NCBI GenBank assembly: GCA_964463865.1
Contig: CAYXDX010000071.1
Location: 1 to 8,075 of the forward strand
Direction of reading: 5' to 3'
DNA length: 8,075 nucleotides
Source of the DNA: Ferroglobus sp964463865
Lineage (GTDB): Archaea; Halobacteriota; Archaeoglobi; Archaeoglobales; Archaeoglobaceae
The notes below the pieces were generated by a model. That model saw only the letters and a list, made by a program, of their open reading frames with translations, ran no database searches and was not told the DNA's origin. The position numbers and the translations under genes are program-made. Below are positions 1-6,526 of this stretch, in pieces (position 1 is the stretch's first letter; every line of letters begins with the position of its first letter).

Positions 1-121
1 TGCGTGTGGCGGGAACAGGTTGACGAACTTCCTGCACCAGTTGAACGGGTTGTTCTTTAAACTTTCCGAACTTCACTGCTCCGACTTCGTATAACAACTT
101 GACGAGCTCTTCTTTCTTCAT
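1..121 (-). CDS. pyrE: Probable orotate phosphoribosyltransferase, N-terminal fragment (cut by window edge)
   Basis: This is a partial gene whose start codon lies at 119-121 on the minus strand. The first 21 residues (MKKEELVKLLYEVGAVKFGK, then F) have the form of the N-terminal helix and GA(I/V)KFGxF segment of orotate phosphoribosyltransferase, the enzyme that joins orotate to PRPP in UMP synthesis. The family then normally shows an L-x-SG-x-x-S-x-Y-Y stretch, but this frame reads a Gln/Pro-rich stretch to the edge. The frame one base over (bases 1-60) has codon use more like the neighbours. A frameshift, a sequencing error near 56-61, or an unusual protein are all possible. The gene lies 33 bases after the carS stop with no clear ribosome binding site, so it probably shares the carS transcript. 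Only about 40 codons are present, so the assignment is tentative. Confidence 0.45.
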   Translation of the reverse strand, partial: MKKEELVKLLYEVGAVKFGKFKEQPVQLVQEVRQPVPATR

Positions 122-154
122 CTCAAGGAGTTGCAGCTTCCCGTTATTTTAACC

Positions 155-694
155 TTACCACGGCACGTCTTTTAGCTTGAGGAGGTATGCAAGCCTGTTC
201 GTGAGAACGTGTAGAGGAGGAGTGATCAGCAAAGCAATAATCAGCGTTCCCCAGTCGAAGATTTTCCAGAAAGCGTTGAAGTTCGAAGCTATCAGGAGCG
301 AGAAGACGAGGAAATCGAGCTGGTCGAGTATCGGGGCCTTTCCACCTCTTTCTATACCGAGCCTCCTTTTCAAAAAGCTTCCGATCATGTCTCCGATGAG
401 AGCGCCGGACGAAAGCAGAGCGACGAGAACGAGGAATTCGCCGTAGCTAAGCGAGGAGTAGATTCTGAAGTTCGCGATCCTCTCTATCGCGAGCTGAACG
501 TGGGCAACCGTTAGCCCTCCAACAAGACCGAAAAAGAAGCCTCTAAACGTTTTTCCGTCTCCGAGTATTCTCCTTCCGTCTACGAAGTTTTTACCCAGAT
601 CTATTGGCTTTCCACCTCCGAAAATGACTGCGAAGTTGTTCGGCGTGTAAGCGGGAAGCAGAATCCACAGAGTTTCCAGAATTTTTAAAAGCAT
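155..694 (-). CDS. carS: CDP-archaeol synthase (CarS), membrane CTP transferase
   Basis: This 179-residue protein matches the usual length of archaeal CarS. CarS transfers CMP from CTP to 2,3-di-O-geranylgeranylglyceryl phosphate to give CDP-unsaturated archaeol, the activated precursor for polar head groups. Visible signatures are PAYTPNNFAVIFGGGKPIDL (residues 14-33), DGRRILGDGKTFRGFFFG (39-56) and GGKAPILDQLDF (117-128); the conserved Asp and Lys residues in these cytosolic loops are typical of the family. Hydrophobic segments near 2-14, 53-66, 86-101, 126-137 and 148-164 give about five membrane spans. The start is the ATG at 692-694. It has no Shine-Dalgarno sequence but sits about 25 bases from a TATA-like element, which suggests a leaderless message. 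It is divergent from the Tes-like gene and followed by the probable pyrE start. Confidence 0.93.
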   Translation of the reverse strand: MLLKILETLWILLPAYTPNNFAVIFGGGKPIDLGKNFVDGRRILGDGKTFRGFFFGLVGGLTVAHVQLAIERIANFRIYSSLSYGEFLVLVALLSSGALIGDMIGSFLKRRLGIERGGKAPILDQLDFLVFSLLIASNFNAFWKIFDWGTLIIALLITPPLHVLTNRLAYLLKLKDVPW

Positions 695-706
695 AGCTTA
701 GCCTGA

Positions 707-730
707 CGAAATGTTATTATATCTCTTTCG
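707..730. promoter_or_regulatory. Shared divergent promoter between carS and the Tes-like gene
   Basis: The stretch reads CGAAA (707-711), an AT core TTATTATAT (714-722), then TTTCG (726-730). It therefore shows a purine-rich BRE-like CGAAA beside a TATA-like box on either strand. On the minus strand the box is centred about 25 bases before the carS ATG, which fits a leaderless transcript. On the plus strand it predicts a start near 743-748 and a leader of roughly 20 bases carrying the GGGGTG ribosome binding site of the next gene. The assignment rests on consensus and spacing only. Confidence 0.5.
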
Positions 731-750
731 CAGTCCACATTTTATAAAAG

Positions 751-756
751 GGGGTG
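751..756 (+). promoter_or_regulatory. Ribosome binding site of the Tes-like gene
   Basis: GGGGTG lies 7 bases before the ATG at 764 and can pair with the archaeal 16S 3' end (GGAGGTGATC type), which supports that ATG as the start. Confidence 0.55.
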
Positions 757-763
757 TAGAATA

Positions 764-2287
764 ATGATAGAACTACCGTTCAAAACGGTCTCACTCTGTC
801 CCGAGTGCATCAGAAGAATTCCCGCTGAAGTTTACGAGGACAACGGGAAGGTTATGATAAAGAAAGTTTGCGAAGAACACGGAGAATTCGTCGACGTTTA
901 CTGGGGAGACGTGGAGATGTTCAAAAAAGCCTCAAAGTTCGCAAGGGACGGCTACGGTATAGAAAACCCCCAAGTTAGCGAGGTCGATTGTCCTTACACG
1001 TGCGGTCTGTGTAAAGCTCACAAGAGCCATACAGCTTTGCTGAACATCGTTTTAACTAACCGTTGCAACCTTGCGTGTTGGTATTGCTTCTTTTACGCTA
1101 AAAAATCTGGATACGTTTACGAGCCTACCATAGAGCAGATAAGGGAGATGGTCAGGACTGCCAAAAACCTGAAGCCTGTTGGATGTAACGCCGTTCAGCT
1201 CACGGGCGGAGAGCCGACGCTTAGAGAGGATCTGGTCGACATAGTCAGGGCGATAAAGGAGGAGGGGATAGATCACATTCAGCTAAACACGAACGGAATC
1301 AGGCTGGCTGAAGATCCCGAGCTCGTCGTGAGCTTGAGGGAGGCTGGAGTAAATACAGTTTACCTCTCTTTCGACGGAGTCGACGAGGAGACGAACCCGA
1401 AAAACCACTGGGAGATTCCGAAAATTCTGGAGAATTGCAGGAAAGCTGAGCTCGGTATAGTTTTCGTCCCCACGGTGATAAGAAACTACAACGACCACCA
1501 GCTCGGAGACATAATAAGGTTCGCGGCCGAAAACATCGACATAGTGAGAGGCGTAAACTTCCAGCCGGTAAGTCTTACCGGAAGCATGCCAAGAAAGGAG
1601 AGGGAGCAGAGGAGGATAACGATACCGGACGCGATAAAGCTGATAGAGGAGCAGACCGACGGAGAGATATCAAGAGAAGACTTCTATCCCGTCCCGAGCG
1701 TAGTTTCTATTTCCAAGTTCGTCGAAGCGCTGACGGGGAGGCCGCAGTATTCTCTAACCACGCACTTCGCCTGCGGGATGGCCACTTACGTTTTCAAGAT
1801 AAACGGCAAGCTCGTGCCGATAACGAGAATAATCGACGTCGAGGGACTTTTCGAATACCTGAACGAAAAGGCTGAGGAGATAAGGGGTAGCAGAATAAAA
1901 ACCATACGAGCGCTGAAAGGTATAATCGACCTGAGAAAGTTCGTGATAAGCAGCGAAAACCTGCCGGTAGACATTTCGAGACTCCTCTTCGACATACTCG
2001 TCAGACACGACTACTCAACTCTCGGAAAGTTCCACCTGAACGCGCTGTTCATAGGAATGATGCACTTCATGGATCTGTACAATTACGACGTTGCGAGGGT
2101 TATGAGGTGCGAAATTCATTACGCGGTTCCCGACGGGAGAATAATTCCGTTCTGCACGTTCAACGTCTTGCCGGAGCTTTACAGAGACAAGATACACGAG
2201 AAGTTCGCGATTCCGATAGAGGAGTGGGAGAAAAGGACGGGGAGGAAGATCAAGGACGACATAGTCAGGGTAGTGAGAAAGAGATGA
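764..2287 (+). CDS. tes: Radical SAM protein of the tetraether lipid synthase (Tes) family
   Basis: This 507-residue protein has the layout of the MJ0619/MA_1486 family. Members shown to be tetraether synthases join the phytanyl tails of two archaeal diether lipids to form macrocyclic and tetraether lipids (GDGT). In order it shows an N-terminal Cys pair C12-x2-C15 with C36 (rubredoxin-like metal site), a second cluster motif C76-x3-C80-x2-C83 followed by HKSHT, the radical SAM motif C101-NLA-C105-WY-C108, and TGGEP (147-151) for SAM binding. NTNGIRLA (175-182), SFDGVDEET (202-210), HFACGMATYVF (334-344) and the Cys residues C337, C449 and C464 fit further cluster ligation. The CWYCFF form is the one I associate with GDGT-forming members. 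The neighbouring ether-lipid genes support the role. Its stop overlaps the nadM start (ATGA). A paralogue acting on another lipid or substrate cannot be excluded. Confidence 0.82.
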   Translation: MIELPFKTVSLCPECIRRIPAEVYEDNGKVMIKKVCEEHGEFVDVYWGDVEMFKKASKFARDGYGIENPQVSEVDCPYTCGLCKAHKSHTALLNIVLTNRCNLACWYCFFYAKKSGYVYEPTIEQIREMVRTAKNLKPVGCNAVQLTGGEPTLREDLVDIVRAIKEEGIDHIQLNTNGIRLAEDPELVVSLREAGVNTVYLSFDGVDEETNPKNHWEIPKILENCRKAELGIVFVPTVIRNYNDHQLGDIIRFAAENIDIVRGVNFQPVSLTGSMPRKEREQRRITIPDAIKLIEEQTDGEISREDFYPVPSVVSISKFVEALTGRPQYSLTTHFACGMATYVFKINGKLVPITRIIDVEGLFEYLNEKAEEIRGSRIKTIRALKGIIDLRKFVISSENLPVDISRLLFDILVRHDYSTLGKFHLNALFIGMMHFMDLYNYDVARVMRCEIHYAVPDGRIIPFCTFNVLPELYRDKIHEKFAIPIEEWEKRTGRKIKDDIVRVVRKR

Positions 2288-2790
2288 GGGCATTTTTCAT
2301 CGGAAGGTTCCAGCCCTACCACCTCGGCCATCACGAAGTCATACTCGACATTTTGAGCGAGGTAGACGAGTTGATAATAGGGATAGGCAGCGCTCAGGAC
2401 TCGCACACCATCGAAAATCCTTTCACGGCTGGAGAAAGGATTCTGATGATTTCGAAGGCTCTGAAAGACTATCGCGACAGGATATACATAATTCCGCTCG
2501 AAGACATTTACAGAAACAGCCTCTGGGTCTCTCACGTCGTAAGCATGGTTCCGCCTTTTGACGTGGTCTACAGCAACAATCCGCTGGTGATAAGGCTTTT
2601 CAAGGAAGCCGGCTACGAGGTGAGACGGACGAGAATGGTGAACAGAGTGGAGTATCAGGGGACGGAAATAAGGAGGAGAATGATCTGCGGAGACAACTGG
2701 GAGTCGCTGGTTCCTAAAGTTGTTGCTGAAGTGATAAAGGAGATTGGGGGAGTTGAAAGGCTCAGAGAAATCGCTTCAACGGACTTCTGA
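2284..2790 (+). CDS. nadM: Nicotinamide-nucleotide adenylyltransferase (archaeal NMNAT)
   Basis: This 168-residue soluble enzyme transfers AMP from ATP to NMN (and probably nicotinate mononucleotide) to make NAD in the cytosol. The N-terminus FFIGRFQPYHLGHH (residues 4-17) contains the HxGH nucleotidyltransferase motif (H13, H16). IGSAQDSHTIENPFTAGER (33-51) and YQGTEIRRRM (124-133) match the nucleotide-binding loop and C-terminal phosphate-binding motif of archaeal NMNAT. The length is normal for the family. The start is the ATG at 2284-2286, which overlaps the preceding stop as ATGA. The open frame continues upstream, but that extension lies inside the Tes-like gene and lacks family similarity. 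Its presence in this unit looks like translational coupling rather than a lipid role. Confidence 0.93.
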   Translation: MRAFFIGRFQPYHLGHHEVILDILSEVDELIIGIGSAQDSHTIENPFTAGERILMISKALKDYRDRIYIIPLEDIYRNSLWVSHVVSMVPPFDVVYSNNPLVIRLFKEAGYEVRRTRMVNRVEYQGTEIRRRMICGDNWESLVPKVVAEVIKEIGGVERLREIASTDF

Positions 2791-3256
2791 AGTAGTTTTC
2801 GTCGATTGGGATTATCCTTTTTACGCAATTTTGGAGAGCAGTATAATTGTTAGAGCGGGATTCACAGCCGAGAAGCTCGAAAGCGAATACGAAAGTGACG
2901 TAGCGGAGAGACTCGAGAAGAAACTCGAGAAGTATTTTTCCGGTAAAAAAGTAAGTTTTGCGGAATTCAAAGTCATGTATCCGACGAAGTTTTCGGAAAG
3001 AGTCCTCGAAGAAGTGCGGAGAATAGGTTACGGAGAAGTGAGGACGTATCTTGAAGTTGCAAAAAAGTTGGGAACGAGTCCGAGAGCTGTTGGCGTGGCG
3101 CTCAAAATCAACAGAGTTCCTGTTGTAGTTCCTTGCCACAGAGTCGTTGCGAAAAACTCTTTAGGTGGCTACAGCTACGGAGTCGATGTAAAGAAGAAAC
3201 TGCTCGAGCTGGAGGGCGTTGAATGTGTCTCTCTAAGAGGGAGCGGGAGTTTATAG
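2753..3256 (+). CDS. ogt: Methylated-DNA--protein-cysteine methyltransferase (O6-alkylguanine-DNA alkyltransferase)
   Basis: This is a suicide DNA-repair protein that moves alkyl groups from O6-alkylguanine to its own cysteine. Counting from the TTG at 2753 (167 residues), it has RIGYGEVRTYLEVAKKLG (90-107), the RAVG arginine-finger motif (111-114), the Asn hinge N120, and VPCHRVVA with the acceptor C128, followed by LGGYSYG (137-143). The family usually has NP at the hinge; here it is NR. The N-terminal domain is short and divergent, as in other archaeal members. There is no ATG. The frame opens at TTG 2744, and TTG 2753 is preferred because AAGGAG (2737-2742) lies 10 bases before it. Either start overlaps the nadM end by about 40 bases, so the two are probably co-translated. 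Confidence 0.88.
   Translation: MKGSEKSLQRTSEVVFVDWDYPFYAILESSIIVRAGFTAEKLESEYESDVAERLEKKLEKYFSGKKVSFAEFKVMYPTKFSERVLEEVRRIGYGEVRTYLEVAKKLGTSPRAVGVALKINRVPVVVPCHRVVAKNSLGGYSYGVDVKKKLLELEGVECVSLRGSGSL
3211..3215 (+). promoter_or_regulatory. Ribosome binding site of the small ORF inside the ogt end
   Basis: GGAGG lies 7 bases before the ATG at 3223, inside the last codons of ogt. This strong site is the best sign that the overlapping small frame is translated. Confidence 0.5.
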
Positions 3257-3444
3257 AAGACTGGCTGAAGCACATCGAAGGGGAAATGAGTCTGAGAGAG
3301 TTCGTGGAAAAGTGGAAGAGCGAGGGCAAGGACTGGAAAGCATATATCCGCGTAATGCGTCACAGAATCGCGAAGAAATACGACAGAATGCTGAAAGACC
3401 TGATTCTCATGAAGAAGTTTCTCGACCTCGACTACCATCCTTGA
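3223..3444 (+). CDS. Uncharacterised 73-residue basic helical protein
   Basis: I do not recognise this protein. It is a short, highly charged, probably all-helical sequence with many Lys, Arg and Glu residues. It has a tryptophan-containing segment (W14, W31, W38) and the stretch YIRVMRHRIAKKYDRML (40-57), which could bind nucleic acid. The start is an ATG with a good GGAGG site, and the frame overlaps the ogt end by 34 bases, as in a coupled operon. Its last 12 codons and stop overlap, on the opposite strand, the end of the RNA methyltransferase gene. Codon use (AAG, AGA, GAG) is like the neighbours. It may be a lineage-specific accessory of ogt or simply the last cistron of the unit. Confidence 0.65.
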   Translation: MCLSKREREFIEDWLKHIEGEMSLREFVEKWKSEGKDWKAYIRVMRHRIAKKYDRMLKDLILMKKFLDLDYHP

Positions 3445-4393
3445 CTATCTTTGCCACGAAAAATCCCGAGCACCTGTGTCTGTGCGGGTAGAACCTTCTG
3501 GCTTTTTTCAGCTCGTCGTCGAGTTCGAGATCGCCAACTTTAGTCAGAGCTCTGTCTCCGTAGTCTATTTTTTCGAGCCTGACGTCGAAGTTCTCGAGAG
3601 CCCAGTTTATTACGAACTCGTTCTCTTCTGGCGTGAGGGAACAGGTGGAGTAGACGAGAGTGCCTCCTTCCTTCAGACTCTTTATTGCCGACTCTATCAG
3701 CTGTCGCTGAAGGGTAGAGCAGAAGACTATGTCCTCCTTGCCTCTGCTCCTCTTCCTCGTCGGATCCTTGTGAATTATTCCCTCTCCGGTGCACGGAGCG
3801 TCGAGGAGAATCTTGTCGGCTTTTATTCCGAGCTTGTAGAACTTTGCAGAGTTCATCCTCAAGACGATCGCGTTCATGACGCCCATTCTGTGAATGTTGT
3901 CAACGAGCGGCTGAACTCTCTCTTCGTTACCTTCTATCGCTATGAGGACCCCTCTGTTTCTCATGAGCATCGAAATCATCGTAGCCTTCCCACCGGGAGA
4001 TGCTGCCATGTCGACCACGAGGTCTTCGCTCGTCGGATTTAGGGCGAGAGGAGGAACGCAAGAGCTCTTGTCCATGACGTAATAGTAACCCATCAGGAAC
4101 TCCGGTGTAGCTCCAATGCTGTAAGGCTCTTCCGACACCTCGTAGCAGTATTCGACTTCGGTCTTTTCAAGCTTGAATCCTCTCTCTTTTAACCTCTCCA
4201 CGAGCTCGTCCTCGTCCGTTTTTATCGTGTTGACTCTCAGGTATTTCGGGACGTTCTCCATCGCTTTTACGAGTTCTTCCGTCTCTTTCTCTCCGAAAAT
4301 CGCCACCCACCTTCTTATTATGAATTCGTCGTATCCATACGTCTTCGCGAGCTCTCTTGAAAAATCAGTAGACGGAAAATCGAGAACTCTCAT
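3407..4393 (-). CDS. NOL1/NOP2/Sun-family RNA cytosine-C5 methyltransferase
   Basis: This 328-residue protein is a SAM-dependent enzyme that methylates carbon 5 of cytosine in tRNA or rRNA. Motif I appears as DMAASPGGKATM (128-139), an acidic SAM-ribose-binding segment as AIEGNEERV (152-160), motif IV as DAPCTGEG (198-205) with the release Cys C201, and motif VI as YSTCSLTPEENE (248-259) with the nucleophile C251. HRCSGFFVAKI (306-316) is the usual closing strand. The N-terminal YLRVNT segment (51-56) is typical. No PUA or other added RNA-binding domain is seen, which resembles archaeal tRNA m5C enzymes such as Trm4. The exact target cannot be read from sequence. The start ATG overlaps the stop of the DUF2148 gene (ATGA). 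The last codons run into the opposing small gene. Confidence 0.9.
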   Translation of the reverse strand: MRVLDFPSTDFSRELAKTYGYDEFIIRRWVAIFGEKETEELVKAMENVPKYLRVNTIKTDEDELVERLKERGFKLEKTEVEYCYEVSEEPYSIGATPEFLMGYYYVMDKSSCVPPLALNPTSEDLVVDMAASPGGKATMISMLMRNRGVLIAIEGNEERVQPLVDNIHRMGVMNAIVLRMNSAKFYKLGIKADKILLDAPCTGEGIIHKDPTRKRSRGKEDIVFCSTLQRQLIESAIKSLKEGGTLVYSTCSLTPEENEFVINWALENFDVRLEKIDYGDRALTKVGDLELDDELKKARRFYPHRHRCSGFFVAKIVKDGSRGRETSS

Positions 4394-4929
4394 CTGTCGA
4401 AGAAGGGACTTTTCGACAGAGCGGAAAGAGGAATTCCCATCACGACGTCTGCTTTTGCCTTTCCGAGAAGCTTTGCAGCGGCTCCGATTCTGTACATGAC
4501 TCTCGAGTCCACGCCTATGACCGATCCGAGCTTCACAGCTGAGCCGATCGCGATTCCGAGGTCGAGCAGCTTAAAGGCACAGTTCGGACCGACGAACACG
4601 ACCTTTTTTCTTTCGGCTTTCGCAAAATCCGAGCAGCTGTTGAAACCACAAGCTCCGCAGTTCGTTCCTATACTCCTCTCCCCGAAAATCCCGAGCAGGA
4701 TGACACCGTCGGATTTTCTTACGCTGTTGGCATCTCTGACGAAGTTTTTGTCTCCCGTCTTTTCGGCAAGCTCCTCCATCTTTTTCGCGATCTCTTCGAG
4801 CTCGTCTTTTGGAACGAAAATAACTTCCAGGCTGTCTTCACCTTTCGACTTCGGAGCTGTCTGAGCTGAGAGAATCATTAGTTTTGCCGCGAGTTCAACA
4901 ATTTCTTTCCTCGCCTCATCTTCTATCAT
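4390..4929 (-). CDS. DUF2148 ferredoxin-domain protein, [4Fe-4S] binding
   Basis: This protein of about 179 residues belongs to the DUF2148 family of small iron-sulfur proteins of unknown function found in archaea and anaerobic bacteria. SAQTAPKSKGED (21-32) is the typical N-terminal segment. The cluster motif is C91-x2-C94-x4-C99 with a distant C117, in the order TNCGACGFNSCSDF then GPNCAFK. GIAIGSAVKLGSVIGVDSR (125-143) is the conserved hydrophobic second half. A GTG at 4944 would add five residues. The ATG at 4929 is preferred because GGGGTG (4940-4935) lies 5 bases before it and this start avoids overlapping the UbiA gene. Lying between a lipid prenyltransferase and an RNA methyltransferase, it is co-transcribed with both. 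A redox role is suggested by the cysteines but unproven. Confidence 0.87.
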   Translation of the reverse strand: MIEDEARKEIVELAAKLMILSAQTAPKSKGEDSLEVIFVPKDELEEIAKKMEELAEKTGDKNFVRDANSVRKSDGVILLGIFGERSIGTNCGACGFNSCSDFAKAERKKVVFVGPNCAFKLLDLGIAIGSAVKLGSVIGVDSRVMYRIGAAAKLLGKAKADVVMGIPLSALSKSPFFDR

Positions 4930-4933
4930 TCCA

Positions 4934-5773
4934 TCACCCCGCACCCAACAAAAACGCGAGCATACCGAAAGCCATCGCCAGCATCGTCGTCTTCCTCAAG
5001 GAATATATTTCTTCCCTCCCGACACCTCTGTAGAGCTTGAGACTCGACCTAATCAGAAGGTAGTCGCAGATCGCTACCGGAATTACGAACTTCGGATCCC
5101 GATACTCGGGTATCGTGAGAGCGAGAAAGCTCATGAACACGGAGAGAACGAAGAGAGCTGCGGAAACTTTCGCGGCAACTTTTTCTCCGTAAATAACTGC
5201 GACGGTTTTAACTCCTCTGAGTTTGTCGCCTTCCACGTCCTCTATCCCCTTCATGATCTCTCTTCCGAGTCCAGAAACGAACGCTATCGTCGAAATGAGT
5301 ATTATCGCTTCGTTTACGTTTCCGGCAATCACCCCTCCGAAGAGAAACGGAGCGGACATCGTGGCGGCGATGTAGACGTTTCCCGAGAGTCCGAACTCCT
5401 TTATCTTAACGTCATACAGAACTCCGAGTATGGAGATGAGTAAGGCGAAGAACATCGCGTCGAGCGAAATCAGATACGAGAACAGAATGCCTATCGGAAA
5501 TAAAGCGATTCCCAGTATCAGGGCTTCTCCCCGCTTGATCTCTCCCGTTACGAGCGGTCTGTCAAGCCTTTTATTGGCCAAGTCCACTTCGTAATCGAAG
5601 TAGTCGTTTAACGCGAAGGTGGAAGATTGAAGAAACAAAGCCGTTAGAAAACCGAAAATGGAAACGTCGAGGGGCAAACTCTTCGTAGCGACGTAGACTC
5701 CGACGAGGACTCCGATGCCATACATCACTCCGTGGTCAATTCTGAATAGTCTGAGATATGCTCTGACTCTCAT
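4934..5773 (-). CDS. Digeranylgeranylglyceryl phosphate synthase (UbiA prenyltransferase)
   Basis: This 279-residue integral membrane prenyltransferase very likely adds the second geranylgeranyl group to 3-O-geranylgeranylglyceryl 1-phosphate, giving the diether substrate of CarS. The first Asp motif is NDYFDYEVD (56-64). YDVKIKEFGLSGN (120-132) is the conserved loop with Y120, D121 and K125, and the second Asp motif is GIEDVEGDKLRGVKT (176-190). These bind Mg and diphosphate. About eight or nine hydrophobic segments fill the protein, and LRLFRIDHG (7-15) opens it as in archaeal members. The direct overlap (ATGA) with the geranylgeranylglyceryl phosphate synthase gene makes this role much more likely than a quinone, heme or chlorophyll prenyltransferase. 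Confidence 0.92.
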   Translation of the reverse strand: MRVRAYLRLFRIDHGVMYGIGVLVGVYVATKSLPLDVSIFGFLTALFLQSSTFALNDYFDYEVDLANKRLDRPLVTGEIKRGEALILGIALFPIGILFSYLISLDAMFFALLISILGVLYDVKIKEFGLSGNVYIAATMSAPFLFGGVIAGNVNEAIILISTIAFVSGLGREIMKGIEDVEGDKLRGVKTVAVIYGEKVAAKVSAALFVLSVFMSFLALTIPEYRDPKFVIPVAICDYLLIRSSLKLYRGVGREEIYSLRKTTMLAMAFGMLAFLLGAG

Positions 5774-6456
5774 GGAATTGTCTCCAGATACTTCTCTATA
5801 CCTTCGTTGTATATCACGTTACCAACGATAATCGTATCTGCGGCAGAAAGCATTTCCCGTGCTCTCTCCCTACTGTTTATACCCCCGCCGTAGAACAGTC
5901 TCGCCTTTTTTAGCTTTCCTTTAATCTCTCTGACGACCTCTACGTCTCCGTATCTCCCGCTGTATTCCACGTATATTATCGGCAGGTTGAGGATGTCCTC
6001 TCCCACGACGGCGTAACTTGCAGCCTCCTCTTTGTTCAGGTTGCAGATGGCTTCGGTAACCCTACCAACTGCTGAATCTTCGTTTAGGACTATGTATCCT
6101 TCGAAAAACACTTTCTTCCCGAAGGTCTCCCTGAACTCGTCAAGTCTCTCGTAATTTCCCCGGATCCACTCCGCGTGCTTCCCGGTAATCCACTCTCCTC
6201 TTCTGGAGTTCAAGACTACCGGAACGAAGAGGTAATCGGCTTCGAACACGACGTTGGACGGGTCCGATGGTTCGACTATTACCGGCTTGTCGCCCTCCCT
6301 CACCATCTTGAGGAGGTTGAGAACGTTCTCCTTCGTGATGTTTTGCGTTCCCGAAATCATTATCGCGTCGGTGTTGCTTTCGAGGACTGCTCTAACTATT
6401 TCTTCGCTGTTCTTTCTGTCTGGATCGAGTTTAGTGACGTGCCGCCACTTGAACAT
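5770..6456 (-). CDS. Geranylgeranylglyceryl phosphate synthase (GGGPS, PcrB-like)
   Basis: This 228-residue TIM-barrel enzyme forms the first ether bond of archaeal lipids, joining geranylgeranyl diphosphate to sn-glycerol 1-phosphate. WRHVTKLDPDRK (4-15) carries the conserved Asp residues, and MISGTQNIT (33-41) and VEPSDPSNV (61-69) line the active site. VLNSRRGEWITGKHAEW (81-97) is the group I segment near the prenyl tunnel. YVEYSGRYGD (162-171), FYGGGI (188-193) and IIVGN (209-213) form the glycerol-phosphate-binding site. This is the short Archaeoglobus-type form. It is the first gene of the leftward operon. Its ATG has no Shine-Dalgarno sequence and lies about 27 bases from a TATA-like box, which suggests a leaderless message. 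Its stop overlaps the UbiA start. Confidence 0.95.
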   Translation of the reverse strand: MFKWRHVTKLDPDRKNSEEIVRAVLESNTDAIMISGTQNITKENVLNLLKMVREGDKPVIVEPSDPSNVVFEADYLFVPVVLNSRRGEWITGKHAEWIRGNYERLDEFRETFGKKVFFEGYIVLNEDSAVGRVTEAICNLNKEEAASYAVVGEDILNLPIIYVEYSGRYGDVEVVREIKGKLKKARLFYGGGINSRERAREMLSAADTIIVGNVIYNEGIEKYLETIP

Positions 6457-6478
6457 CTTTCTTGAAGTCGCAGGAGAT

Positions 6479-6489
6479 ACTTAAAAAAT
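6479..6489 (-). promoter_or_regulatory. TATA-like promoter of the GGGPS operon
   Basis: On the minus strand the sequence reads ATTTTTTAAGT, centred about 27 bases before the GGGPS ATG. This spacing places the transcript start at or next to the start codon. Judged from consensus and spacing only. Confidence 0.45.
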
Positions 6490-6526
6490 TAGCGTCGACA
6501 TCGACACGAGTGCCGGAATTGAGTAA

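Noticed and set aside
741..748. TTTATAAA as the TATA box of the Tes-like gene
   Set aside because: At archaeal spacing it would start transcription a few bases after the ATG at 764. The TTATTATAT element at 714-722 fits better, unless the true start codon lies downstream.
2107..2283. An upstream extension of the nadM frame
   Set aside because: The extension is Arg/Ser/Gln-rich with no family similarity, and lies inside the Tes-like gene. The ATG at 2284 gives the exact NMNAT N-terminus.
3476..4042. A 188-codon open frame on the plus strand
   Set aside because: It is antisense to the RNA methyltransferase, whose motifs are complete. Its composition is that of a mirrored coding frame.
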